Positions 1-5,672 of a stretch of 13,794 nucleotides of DNA are shown here, piece by piece. The DNA lies in contig CAIXNZ010000092.1 of the NCBI GenBank assembly GCA_903920975.1, positions 1-13,794 on the forward strand, written 5' to 3'. How positions within the stretch are numbered: position 1 is the first letter of the stretch; each line of letters begins with the position of its first letter. Position numbers and translations under genes: made by a program. Origin of the DNA: Candidatus Falkowiibacteriota bacterium. Its GTDB lineage: Bacteria; Patescibacteriota; Patescibacteriia; CAIXNZ01. Under the pieces are notes generated by a model, which saw only the letters and a program-made list of their open reading frames with translations, searched no databases and was not told the origin of the DNA.

Positions 1-954
1 ATGGCAGAAATTTTTGATCTCATAATAATCGGTGGCGGCCCGGCTGGTTTAGCAGCTGGCATTTATGCTTCCAGACGAAAACTTAATACTTTAATTTTAG
101 CCAAAAATATTGGCGGTCAGGCCGGTTATGCCAGCCAGGTGGAAAATTATCCCGGTTATGAAGCGATTAGCGGCTTCGAACTAATGCAAAAATTTCAAAA
201 ACAAGCAGCCAAATTTGGCTGTAATTTTAAATACGAAGAGGCTCTAGAAGTAAAAAAAGCCAAAAATAATTTTTTAGTAAAAACACCAGGTGATGAATAC
301 AAAAGCTTGGCAGTAATTTTGGCTTTTGGCATGACTCCCAGAAATTTGGATGTTGAGGGTGAAAAAGAATTTTTGGGCAAAGGCGTGGCTTATTGCGCAA
401 CTTGTGATGGTCCTCTTTTTAAGAATAAAACAGTGGCAGTTGTTGGCGGTGGAAATGCCGCCTTGGAATCAGTACTTTATTTATCGCAAATTGCCAAAAA
501 AGTTTATCAGATTCATAGACGAGAGGAATTTAGCGGCGAAGCAGTTTTAATTGATAAAATTAAAAGCAATAATAACGTGGAATTGATCTTAGACAGCGTA
601 GTAACTAAAATTAATGGTGATAAATTTGTTAAATCCATCGCAATTGAAAATGTAAAGACAAGAAAGCCAAGCGAAATTGCTTTGGACGGAGTCTTTATTG
701 AAATTGGTCATGTAGTTAACGCAGAACCAGTTAAAAATTTGGTTAAGCTTGATGAGAATCACGCCATTATAATTGATTCTGACTGCCAGACTAGCCATGC
801 AGGATGTTTTGGCGCTGGCGATGTGACCAATATTAAATATAAGCAGATTGTGATTTCGGCTGGCGAGGGAGCTAAAGCCGCACTTTCGGCTTATAAATAT
901 TTACAACGATTACAAAATAAAGACAACCCGCTTTTTGACTGGGGTAAAAAATAA
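1..954 (+). CDS. trxB: Thioredoxin reductase (NAD(P)H-dependent, FAD flavoprotein)
   Basis: This 317-aa cytoplasmic flavoenzyme should pass electrons from a reduced nicotinamide cofactor through FAD to thioredoxin. Length fits low-Mr bacterial TrxR. Visible parts in order: N-terminal FAD dinucleotide motif GGGPAG (residues 11-16), redox-active CATC (C132, C135) followed by DGP, second dinucleotide motif GGGNAA (149-154), nicotinamide-phosphate motif HRREEF (172-177), and the C-terminal FAD motif FGAGDV (270-275) with a downstream Q282. In Escherichia coli TrxR the HRRxxFR motif supplies a third arginine to the 2'-phosphate of NADPH; here that position is serine (F177-S178), so NADPH preference may be weakened. 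The ATG is the first base of the window and gives the usual TrxR N-terminus, but upstream sequence is unseen. The aminotransferase begins 3 nt after the stop, indicating an operon. No thioredoxin gene is in the window. Confidence 0.95.
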   Translation: MAEIFDLIIIGGGPAGLAAGIYASRRKLNTLILAKNIGGQAGYASQVENYPGYEAISGFELMQKFQKQAAKFGCNFKYEEALEVKKAKNNFLVKTPGDEYKSLAVILAFGMTPRNLDVEGEKEFLGKGVAYCATCDGPLFKNKTVAVVGGGNAALESVLYLSQIAKKVYQIHRREEFSGEAVLIDKIKSNNNVELILDSVVTKINGDKFVKSIAIENVKTRKPSEIALDGVFIEIGHVVNAEPVKNLVKLDENHAIIIDSDCQTSHAGCFGAGDVTNIKYKQIVISAGEGAKAALSAYKYLQRLQNKDNPLFDWGKK

Positions 955-957
955 ATT

Positions 958-2157
958 ATGGAATTATCGCAAAGAGTAAAAAATACGCCTGCCTCTCCGA
1001 TAAGGAAATTTGCCCCGTTGGCCGAAGCTGCCAAAAATCGGGGCATTTTTATCTATCACTTGAATATCGGTCAACCAGACATGGAAACGCCAAAAGGTAT
1101 CAGAAAAACTTTCGGTCATTTTAAGGGGAAAGTTGTTTTGTACGCGCCCTCGCAAGGAATTCTTGAGGTGATTAAAGCGTGGCAAAGATATTATTTGAGT
1201 CATGGCCTGGGTTTGGAAAAGGAAAATATATTAATCACCAGCGGCGGTTCAGAGGCAATATTTTTTAGCCTGATGGCGATATGCGACCCAGGTGATGAAA
1301 TTATTATTTTTGAACCATTCTATCCAAATTTTGCGGGTTTTGCGGCTATGGCTAATATAAATTTGGTGCCAATTACATTAAGTGTTGAAAATAATTTTAG
1401 ATTGCCAAGTATTGAAGAGATAAGAAAGAAAATAACGCCTAAAACTAAGGCGATTTTGATATGTAATCCTAATAATCCGACTGGCGCGGTTTATTCAAAA
1501 AAAGAACTACAAGATATTGTTAATTTAGCTTACAAAAATAATTTATTTGTCATCTCTGACGAGGTTTATAGGGAATTTATATATAATGGCGAAGGCCACA
1601 CTTCAATTTTAGAATTTCCTGAAATTTCTGACCGCGCCATCTTAATTGATTCGGTTTCCAAAAGATTTAATCATTGCGGCGGCAGAGTTGGCGTTTTAGT
1701 GTCCCGAAACTTGGAATTAATGCAAAATATTTTAAAATTTGCTCAGGCGCGCTTGGCCGTACCGACTTTAGAACAATATTCAGTTATACCACTTTTAAAT
1801 GCACCAAAAGAATATACTGATTCAATCCGCGATGAATATTTGAAGCGTCGGGACATCGTTTTTAATATTTTGAAATCCATCTCTGGTGTTATTTGCACTA
1901 TGCCACAAGGCGCTTTTTATATCATTGCAAAATTGCCGATCGATAATAGTGTAGATTTTGTAAAATGGCTATTGACTGATTTTAGTTACAATAAAAAAAC
2001 AGTAATGGTTACACCAGCGCAAGATTTTTATGTCACGCCTGGCTTAGGCAAAAATGAAATTCGCATTGCCTATGTTTTGAATGAAAAAGATATTAAAGAG
2101 GCCATGGAAATTTTTAAAAAGGGGCTGGCAGAATATATTGAATCACATGGAAAATAA
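958..2157 (+). CDS. PLP-dependent class I aminotransferase (aspartate aminotransferase type)
   Basis: A 399-aa fold-type I aminotransferase, probably cytoplasmic and exchanging amino groups between aspartate (or a similar amino acid) and 2-oxoglutarate. Visible landmarks: NIGQPD near the substrate end (36-41), GGSEA at the cofactor phosphate (96-100), NPNNPTG (170-176), SDEVY with D201 for the pyridine nitrogen and Y204, the Schiff-base lysine K235 in SVSKRF, R243 in GGRVG for the phosphate, and R369 in EIRIAY for the substrate carboxylate. All key PLP residues are present. The SKRF...CGGRVG wording resembles a bacterial subgroup usually annotated as aspartate aminotransferase; exact substrate cannot be read from sequence. 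It starts 3 nt after trxB without a clear SD and overlaps the next gene by 11 nt, so translation of the three genes is probably coupled. Confidence 0.9.
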   Translation: MELSQRVKNTPASPIRKFAPLAEAAKNRGIFIYHLNIGQPDMETPKGIRKTFGHFKGKVVLYAPSQGILEVIKAWQRYYLSHGLGLEKENILITSGGSEAIFFSLMAICDPGDEIIIFEPFYPNFAGFAAMANINLVPITLSVENNFRLPSIEEIRKKITPKTKAILICNPNNPTGAVYSKKELQDIVNLAYKNNLFVISDEVYREFIYNGEGHTSILEFPEISDRAILIDSVSKRFNHCGGRVGVLVSRNLELMQNILKFAQARLAVPTLEQYSVIPLLNAPKEYTDSIRDEYLKRRDIVFNILKSISGVICTMPQGAFYIIAKLPIDNSVDFVKWLLTDFSYNKKTVMVTPAQDFYVTPGLGKNEIRIAYVLNEKDIKEAMEIFKKGLAEYIESHGK

Positions 2158-2707
2158 AATTGAGGAAAAAATAATTAATGTGCCCAATACCATTACCCTA
2201 TTAAGGGTGATTGGCACGCCTTTTTTGGTTTATGTACTATTTTCTGGTTTCAGCGACTGGTTTAAAGCCGTCATTTTTTTAGTCTTTGCTCTTTCAGATA
2301 TGCTGGATGGGTTTATTGCCAGGCACTTCAACCAAAAAACCAATTTTGGAGCCAAATTTGATATGTTTGCGGACAGACTATTTTTCACCACTGTAATATT
2401 ATGTATTTTTATTAAAATATTTTTGCTGTCAGAAAACAGCGGAGTCAATAATTTTCTTTTACCCTCCATCTTGGCAAGAGAAATGATTGCTTTTCCCATT
2501 GCCGTTTATATGTTCATAGTTAAAACTCCATTTTTGAAAGCTAAATGGACAGGAAAAATAACAACTTTTACTCAAGGAGCGGCTATCGCTTCATTTTTAT
2601 TCGGATTTGGCTTTACTCCTCATCTGTTTCTTTTGACCGGACTAGTCGGAGTAGCGGCCGGGCTTCATTACTGGAAAGATTCTTTGGAGATATTGACAAA
2701 AAAATAA
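2147..2707 (+). CDS. pgsA: CDP-alcohol phosphatidyltransferase, PgsA-like (phosphatidylglycerophosphate synthase)
   Basis: A 186-aa integral membrane enzyme of the CDP-alcohol phosphatidyltransferase family, which transfers a phosphatidyl group from CDP-diacylglycerol to an alcohol, in PgsA glycerol-3-phosphate. The full signature DxxDGxxARx8GxxxDxxxD is intact (D51, D54, G55, A58, R59, G68, D72, D76) and coordinates the catalytic metals. The N-terminal NVPNTITLLR segment and the later KAKWTGKITTFTQ segment are typical of PgsA. About five or six hydrophobic helices are visible (roughly 17-36, 39-50, 78-95, 105-125, 140-156, 160-174). I chose the ATG at 2147, which overlaps the aminotransferase stop by 11 nt. 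An in-frame ATG at 2081 would add 22 basic residues and a 77-nt overlap, and the family normally begins only a few residues before NxPN. A different alcohol acceptor is possible. Its last codons carry the -35 box of the next gene. Confidence 0.85.
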   Translation: MENKIEEKIINVPNTITLLRVIGTPFLVYVLFSGFSDWFKAVIFLVFALSDMLDGFIARHFNQKTNFGAKFDMFADRLFFTTVILCIFIKIFLLSENSGVNNFLLPSILAREMIAFPIAVYMFIVKTPFLKAKWTGKITTFTQGAAIASFLFGFGFTPHLFLLTGLVGVAAGLHYWKDSLEILTKK

Positions 2708-2721
2708 ATCATTGTTAATAT
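2693..2721 (+). promoter_or_regulatory. Near-consensus sigma-70 type promoter for the 97-aa orphan gene
   Basis: A perfect -35 TTGACA (2693-2698) lies 17 nt upstream of a -10 TAATAT (2716-2721), with an extended TGT just before the -10. Predicted transcription start is about 2728, giving a 25-nt leader that holds the SD. The -35 lies inside the last codons of the phosphatidyltransferase gene. This is the best promoter by eye in the window. Confidence 0.65.
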
Positions 2722-2740
2722 TTTGGATTAAGCTAGAAAA

Positions 2741-2745
2741 GGAGG
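2741..2745 (+). promoter_or_regulatory. Strong Shine-Dalgarno site
   Basis: GGAGG sits 7 nt before the ATG at 2753 and fixes that start. Conserved genes in the window generally lack such a site. Confidence 0.85.
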
Positions 2746-2752
2746 AATAATA

Positions 2753-3046
2753 ATGGCAAAGGTCTTAATTACTGAAAGAGGATTGAAAGTCGGCGACGTG
2801 ATTGACTGGGATCCAGAGACGAAATGTATATACATCTTTGACCCCAAATTGGGCGGGTCAAGCGATATGCGCTGGGAAAACGGTGATGATAAAAAGTTTT
2901 TAAAGGATTCGAACAGGTCAAATTTTACTCAGATGACAGAAATGATTGCTGAAACACACGGCTTGGGTATTGAGCCGTATGATAAACATTGCGGAGCTAC
3001 CTGTGACCATATTGCTTTCAGATTCATCAACAGAAAAAAGAAATAG
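2753..3046 (+). CDS. Orphan 97-aa protein with a Cys/His cluster, function unknown
   Basis: I do not recognise this small soluble protein. There is no signal peptide or membrane helix. The N-terminal half has the look of a compact beta-strand protein (KVLITERGLKVGDVIDWD, then CIYIFDPKLGGSSDMRW) with many acidic residues. Near the C-terminus, H79, C80, C84 and H86 lie in KHCGATCDH, a spacing that could bind a metal or form a redox pair; C25 is the only other cysteine. The tail is basic (NRKKK). Expression signals are the strongest in the window: its own near-consensus promoter, GGAGG SD, and a hairpin terminator 5 nt after the TAG stop, so it should form a short single-gene mRNA of about 350 nt. 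It is therefore probably abundant and real although unassigned. Which function it serves cannot be told from context. Confidence 0.8.
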   Translation: MAKVLITERGLKVGDVIDWDPETKCIYIFDPKLGGSSDMRWENGDDKKFLKDSNRSNFTQMTEMIAETHGLGIEPYDKHCGATCDHIAFRFINRKKK

Positions 3047-3050
3047 ATTT

Positions 3051-3080
3051 AAGGCGCTGCAAAAACCGCAGCGCCTTTTT
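3051..3080 (+). terminator. Intrinsic terminator after the 97-aa orphan gene
   Basis: A perfect 10-bp stem AAGGCGCTGC (3051-3060) pairs with GCAGCGCCTT (3068-3077) around a 7-nt loop, and runs into a T tract (3076-3080). Confidence 0.9.
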
Positions 3081-3095
3081 ATTTACTGTAATTTT

Positions 3096-3104
3096 TGCTA
3101 AAAT
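3096..3104 (+). promoter_or_regulatory. Extended -10 promoter for malic enzyme
   Basis: TGC-TAAAAT (TG at 3096-3097, hexamer 3099-3104) directly follows the terminator. No good -35 is seen 17 nt upstream, where the terminator T tract lies. Start would be near 3111, leaving a leader of about 40 nt without an SD. Confidence 0.45.
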
Positions 3105-3150
3105 GATTTTGCATGATAATCTTTATTCTGAACAAATATAGACTAAAATT

Positions 3151-4299
3151 ATGGACATCGGTGAAAAAGCGATAAAATTACATAAAAAATATCGCGGCAA
3201 GATTGAGACAAGGGTCAAAATTCCTTTAAGAAATATCAAGGATCTTTCTTCGGCATACACGCCTGGCGTGGCAAAAGTATGTCAGGAAATAAAAAACGAT
3301 ATTAGCAAAGTCTACGATTACACTGACAGAGGAAATTTAGTTGCCATCGTCACTGATGGAAGCGCTGTTTTGGGACTGGGTAATATAGGCCCCGAAGCCG
3401 CATTGCCGGTTATGGAAGGCAAGGCCGCGTTATTTAAAAAGTTTGCTAATGTTGATGCCATACCGATTTGTTTGAAGACGCAGGATGTTGACGAGATTGT
3501 TAATATTGTCAAAAATTTAGAGCCGTCTTTTGGCGGGATTAATTTGGAAGACATTTCAGCGCCACGCTGTTTTGAGATAGAAGAAAGATTAAAAAAGGAA
3601 ATGAATATTCCAGTTTTTCATGACGACCAGCACGGTACGGCCATCGTTGTTTTGGCCGGGTTGATTAATGCCTTAAAAATCGTTAAAAAGAATTTTTATG
3701 AAATTAAGGTAGTTATAAACGGCGCCGGCGCCGCAGGCCTTGCTATTGCAAAATTGCTTTTGAATTATGGCGTGCGCGATATAGTTATTTTAGATTCCAA
3801 AAGTGCGATTTATGCTGGCCGGGCGGATTTGAACTTTGCCAAAGCAGAAATTGCGACCCAGACAAATCTTTCAAAGCTATCAGGCAAGCTGGAAGAATTA
3901 TTACCGAAGGTTGATGTTTTTGTCGGCGTATCTGCACCAAATATTTTAAAGCAGGAATGGATTAAACTTATGAATCGGGAACCAATTATTTTTGCCATGG
4001 CCAATCCAATTCCCGAAATTGATCCCGAGATAGCTTTAAAGTGCGGAGCCAAAATTGTGGCGACAGGACGCAGTGATTATCCGAATCAGATTAATAATGT
4101 TTTGGTCTTTCCCGGTATCTTTCGTGGAATTTTTGATTGTGGCGCCAAAGAAATTACTGATAAAATGAAAATCGGGGTTGCAAAGGCTTTAGCCGCTATT
4201 ATTCCCGAATCAAAATTAAAAACAAATTACATAATACCAAGACCTTTTGACAAAAAGGTCGTTAAGAGTGTCAGTACGGCTGTCATTAATTCAATCTAG
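3151..4299 (+). CDS. Malic enzyme, NAD-type (malate to pyruvate + CO2)
   Basis: A 382-aa short-form bacterial malic enzyme performing oxidative decarboxylation of L-malate in the cytoplasm. Visible residues: catalytic tyrosine Y36 in AYTPGVA, VTDGSAVLGLGNIGP (67-81), general-base lysine K91 in MEGKA, metal ligands E133-D134 in NLEDI and D158/D159 in FHDDQHGTA, Rossmann motif GAGAAG (191-196), MANPIPEIDPE (283-293), and TGRSDYPNQINNVLVFPG (305-322). An acidic residue, D215, ends the second Rossmann strand (VILDSKS), which usually favours NAD over NADP. It lacks the C-terminal phosphotransacetylase-like extension of long MaeB enzymes. The ATG at 3151 has no SD. It sits alone between a terminator and an orphan gene. 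With the upstream aminotransferase it fits a route between aspartate/C4 acids and pyruvate. Confidence 0.93.
   Translation: MDIGEKAIKLHKKYRGKIETRVKIPLRNIKDLSSAYTPGVAKVCQEIKNDISKVYDYTDRGNLVAIVTDGSAVLGLGNIGPEAALPVMEGKAALFKKFANVDAIPICLKTQDVDEIVNIVKNLEPSFGGINLEDISAPRCFEIEERLKKEMNIPVFHDDQHGTAIVVLAGLINALKIVKKNFYEIKVVINGAGAAGLAIAKLLLNYGVRDIVILDSKSAIYAGRADLNFAKAEIATQTNLSKLSGKLEELLPKVDVFVGVSAPNILKQEWIKLMNREPIIFAMANPIPEIDPEIALKCGAKIVATGRSDYPNQINNVLVFPGIFRGIFDCGAKEITDKMKIGVAKALAAIIPESKLKTNYIIPRPFDKKVVKSVSTAVINSI
4241..4260 (+). repeat. Perfect short inverted repeat at the 3' end of the malic enzyme gene
   Basis: GACCTTTT (4241-4248) and AAAAGGTC (4253-4260) are exact reverse complements around GACA. 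It is coding sequence (PRPFDKKV), so it may be coincidence. A TTGACA sits across the loop but has no convincing -10 17 nt downstream. Confidence 0.4.
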
Positions 4300-4310
4300 T
4301 ACTTTAAAAA

Positions 4311-4317
4311 GGGAGGG
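4311..4317 (+). promoter_or_regulatory. Strong Shine-Dalgarno site (GGGAGGG)
   Basis: The purine run lies 4-5 nt before the ATG at 4322 and decides that start. An in-frame ATG at 4247 inside the malic enzyme gene has no such site. Confidence 0.8.
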
Positions 4318-4321
4318 TAAA

Positions 4322-4840
4322 ATGGGGAATGTATTATTGCCTTTGGTTAGAGAAAACATTATATTTCTCGACAGTAAATCAATTGATGTTAACCAATGCA
4401 ATCTCGAGGATGCCAGAAAATTTTTTGGCGTCGAGCAGAAAAGAGAAGTTTTAAGTAAAAATCATCAAGGAATTGCAGAAAGACTTGTTTTTGAACATCA
4501 AAGCTTTGATCGTATTGAGGCTGCCATGCTCACTAACAAAGGCGCAGAGCAGGTTATTTGCGGTTTCGAATTTTTCTTTAATGAAGTAATTTTACTGAGA
4601 GAATTACTGACTGTTTATGGCGAACCCGAGTTAGCCAAAATCAGGTTTCCTGATGGGATGGCGGTTTATGCGATTTGGAGCATAAATCTGGCTGCTGAGA
4701 TTCTGAAAAATGGCAGCATTAAGTCCCTTGAATTTTGTAATGAAAAGCATTTGAAAGAATGCGAATGCAACTTCTGTGTTACTGTAAAAGAGACTTCCGC
4801 TCGTCTAAGACCAAACAAAGAAAAAATAGTCCTGCAATGA
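4322..4840 (+). CDS. Orphan 172-aa protein with C-terminal cysteine cluster, function unknown
   Basis: I do not recognise this protein. It has no signal peptide or clear membrane segment and is predicted cytoplasmic. The middle holds two amphipathic stretches (about 83-98 FEFFFNEVILLRELLT and 113-129) separated by GEPE (100-103) and FPDG (109-112). The C-terminal third has C139, H143, C147, C149 and C152 in CNEKHLKECECNFC, which looks like a possible zinc or iron site; C26 and C80 are isolated. The last 20 residues are basic. The ATG at 4322 follows a strong SD and starts 22 nt after the malic enzyme stop; no clear promoter is visible, so it may be co-transcribed with malic enzyme. It is the only gene here ending in TGA, 3 nt ahead of a terminator. 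A GEPE-centred segment resembles one in the next gene, so the two may be distant paralogues. Confidence 0.75.
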   Translation: MGNVLLPLVRENIIFLDSKSIDVNQCNLEDARKFFGVEQKREVLSKNHQGIAERLVFEHQSFDRIEAAMLTNKGAEQVICGFEFFFNEVILLRELLTVYGEPELAKIRFPDGMAVYAIWSINLAAEILKNGSIKSLEFCNEKHLKECECNFCVTVKETSARLRPNKEKIVLQ

Positions 4841-4843
4841 AAT

Positions 4844-4893
4844 AAGGCCCTCTGCGACGCCAGGCTTCGGCCTAGACGAGCGGAGGGCTTTCT
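4844..4893 (+). terminator. Intrinsic terminator with UUCG tetraloop
   Basis: The outer stem pairs 4844-4855 with 4880-4890 (one bulged G at 4847, one G-T pair). An inner AGGC (4862-4865) / GCCT (4870-4873) stem closes a C(TTCG)G loop. A short, imperfect T tract (TTTCTATTT) follows. It is much more GC-rich than its surroundings. Confidence 0.8.
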
Positions 4894-4895
4894 AT

Positions 4896-4924
4896 TTGCG
4901 ATTTTTTTATTTTTATTATAAACT
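4896..4924 (+). promoter_or_regulatory. Possible promoter for the 212-aa orphan gene
   Basis: TTGCGA (4896-4901) is 17 nt from TAAACT (4919-4924); an overlapping TATAAA (4917-4922) would have a 15-nt spacer. It follows the terminator at once and precedes the SD by about 22 nt. Confidence 0.4.
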
Positions 4925-4946
4925 AATCACAGTTCTTAAAAAAAAT

Positions 4947-4953
4947 AAGGAGG
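4947..4953 (+). promoter_or_regulatory. Consensus Shine-Dalgarno site (AAGGAGG)
   Basis: A full AAGGAGG is placed 7 nt before the ATG at 4961. Confidence 0.88.
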
Positions 4954-4960
4954 TAGGACC

Positions 4961-5599
4961 ATGGAAAATGAATTTCCGAGAATCATTGATTCGGATGTTT
5001 TTTTCGGCAATATGGGATTTCATCTTGATGGTTCAAACCTCGATTGTTTGATTGAGGTTCTGGGAGAGCCGGAGAAGGTAAATGAATGGGATGAAAATAC
5101 TCATTATCAGACTTTTACTTTTGACCATGCGCTTGGGAAAATTCATGCTTTTTTATTTTTTTGCGACCCAGATGCAGATCCCCCATATTATGTAGGAGAG
5201 TATGATGTATCTGACAGGGGATTATTGGTTGAATTACAATTAGAGCTAATTGAGCCATTGCATCTGTTGAGGTATGGCAGACCGCTCTGCATTATTGAAA
5301 GTGAGCAATACAAATTTGCCATTTTTAGTAAAATTTGTCTGGTTCGGATGATAAGCAGGCGTCGTTTTGACTGCATTAGTTTTCTTAATCCGGATTCTAT
5401 CCAAAAACCGAAAAATTCGTTTTTGTATCAGCGGGTTTGGCCGATTGAAAGGCCGATTGCAGATCTAAGGATCTTGCGGAAAGAGGATGCGAGTTGGATG
5501 GATCGTTCTGTCGGTACCTCTGAATTAGCTCAACTAGAGCAAGTAAGTATGCCCCTAGCAATTGCGCAAATTTTAAAGAAAGGACCTACTAAAAAGTAG
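4961..5599 (+). CDS. Orphan 212-aa protein with GEPE-type segment, function unknown
   Basis: I do not recognise this protein with confidence. It is acidic in the first half and more basic in the second, with no signal peptide or convincing membrane helix. Residues about 20-65 (FHLDGSNLDCLIEVLGEPEK, then HYQTFTFDHALGKIHAF) recall small beta-rich domains with an LGxP...Y...D.LG pattern found in secreted or immunity-like bacterial proteins; this is a loose pattern match only. A central region (87-130) alternates hydrophobic strands, and residues 132-141 include RRRFDCIS. Cysteines (C29, C68, C110, C126, C138) show no metal-type spacing. The start is fixed by AAGGAGG. The last codons and TAG stop are built into the terminator hairpin. 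It is a stand-alone unit between a terminator and the leuS promoter. Confidence 0.75.
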   Translation: MENEFPRIIDSDVFFGNMGFHLDGSNLDCLIEVLGEPEKVNEWDENTHYQTFTFDHALGKIHAFLFFCDPDADPPYYVGEYDVSDRGLLVELQLELIEPLHLLRYGRPLCIIESEQYKFAIFSKICLVRMISRRRFDCISFLNPDSIQKPKNSFLYQRVWPIERPIADLRILRKEDASWMDRSVGTSELAQLEQVSMPLAIAQILKKGPTKK

Positions 5600-5608
5600 G
5601 TCCTTTTT
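5579..5608 (+). terminator. Intrinsic terminator overlapping the end of the 212-aa gene
   Basis: A perfect 12-bp stem AAAGGACCTACT (5579-5590) / AGTAGGTCCTTT (5595-5606) with AAAA loop and T tract. The stop codon TAG (5597-5599) is in its 3' arm. Confidence 0.9.
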
Positions 5609-5617
5609 ATTTTAACC

Positions 5618-5646
5618 TTGAAAAAATACTGATTTTTGCGTAAAAT
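5618..5646 (+). promoter_or_regulatory. Promoter of the leuS operon
   Basis: TTGAAA (5618-5623) and TAAAAT (5641-5646) are 17 nt apart, with TTTTTGCG just ahead of the -10. Start near 5653 would give a leader of about 20 nt with no SD. It begins 10 nt after the preceding terminator. Confidence 0.6.
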
Positions 5647-5672
5647 TGGGTTATAACAAATAGCATATTTTT

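Noticed and set aside
2081..2146. Longer N-terminus for the phosphatidyltransferase from ATG 2081
   Set aside because: It would overlap the aminotransferase by 77 nt and add a basic stretch absent from the family; ATG 2147 places the conserved NxPN segment at the usual distance.
4247..4276. Promoter for the 172-aa gene from the TTGACA at 4247
   Set aside because: No acceptable -10 lies 16-18 nt downstream; the best is TCAGTA.
4247..4321. Longer N-terminus for the 172-aa gene from ATG 4247
   Set aside because: It lies inside the malic enzyme gene without an SD, whereas GGGAGGG sits directly before ATG 4322.
4838..4840. TGA as a recoded glycine codon, as in Gracilibacteria and Absconditabacteria
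   Set aside because: A terminator hairpin follows at once and no other gene needs an in-frame TGA, so the standard bacterial code fits.
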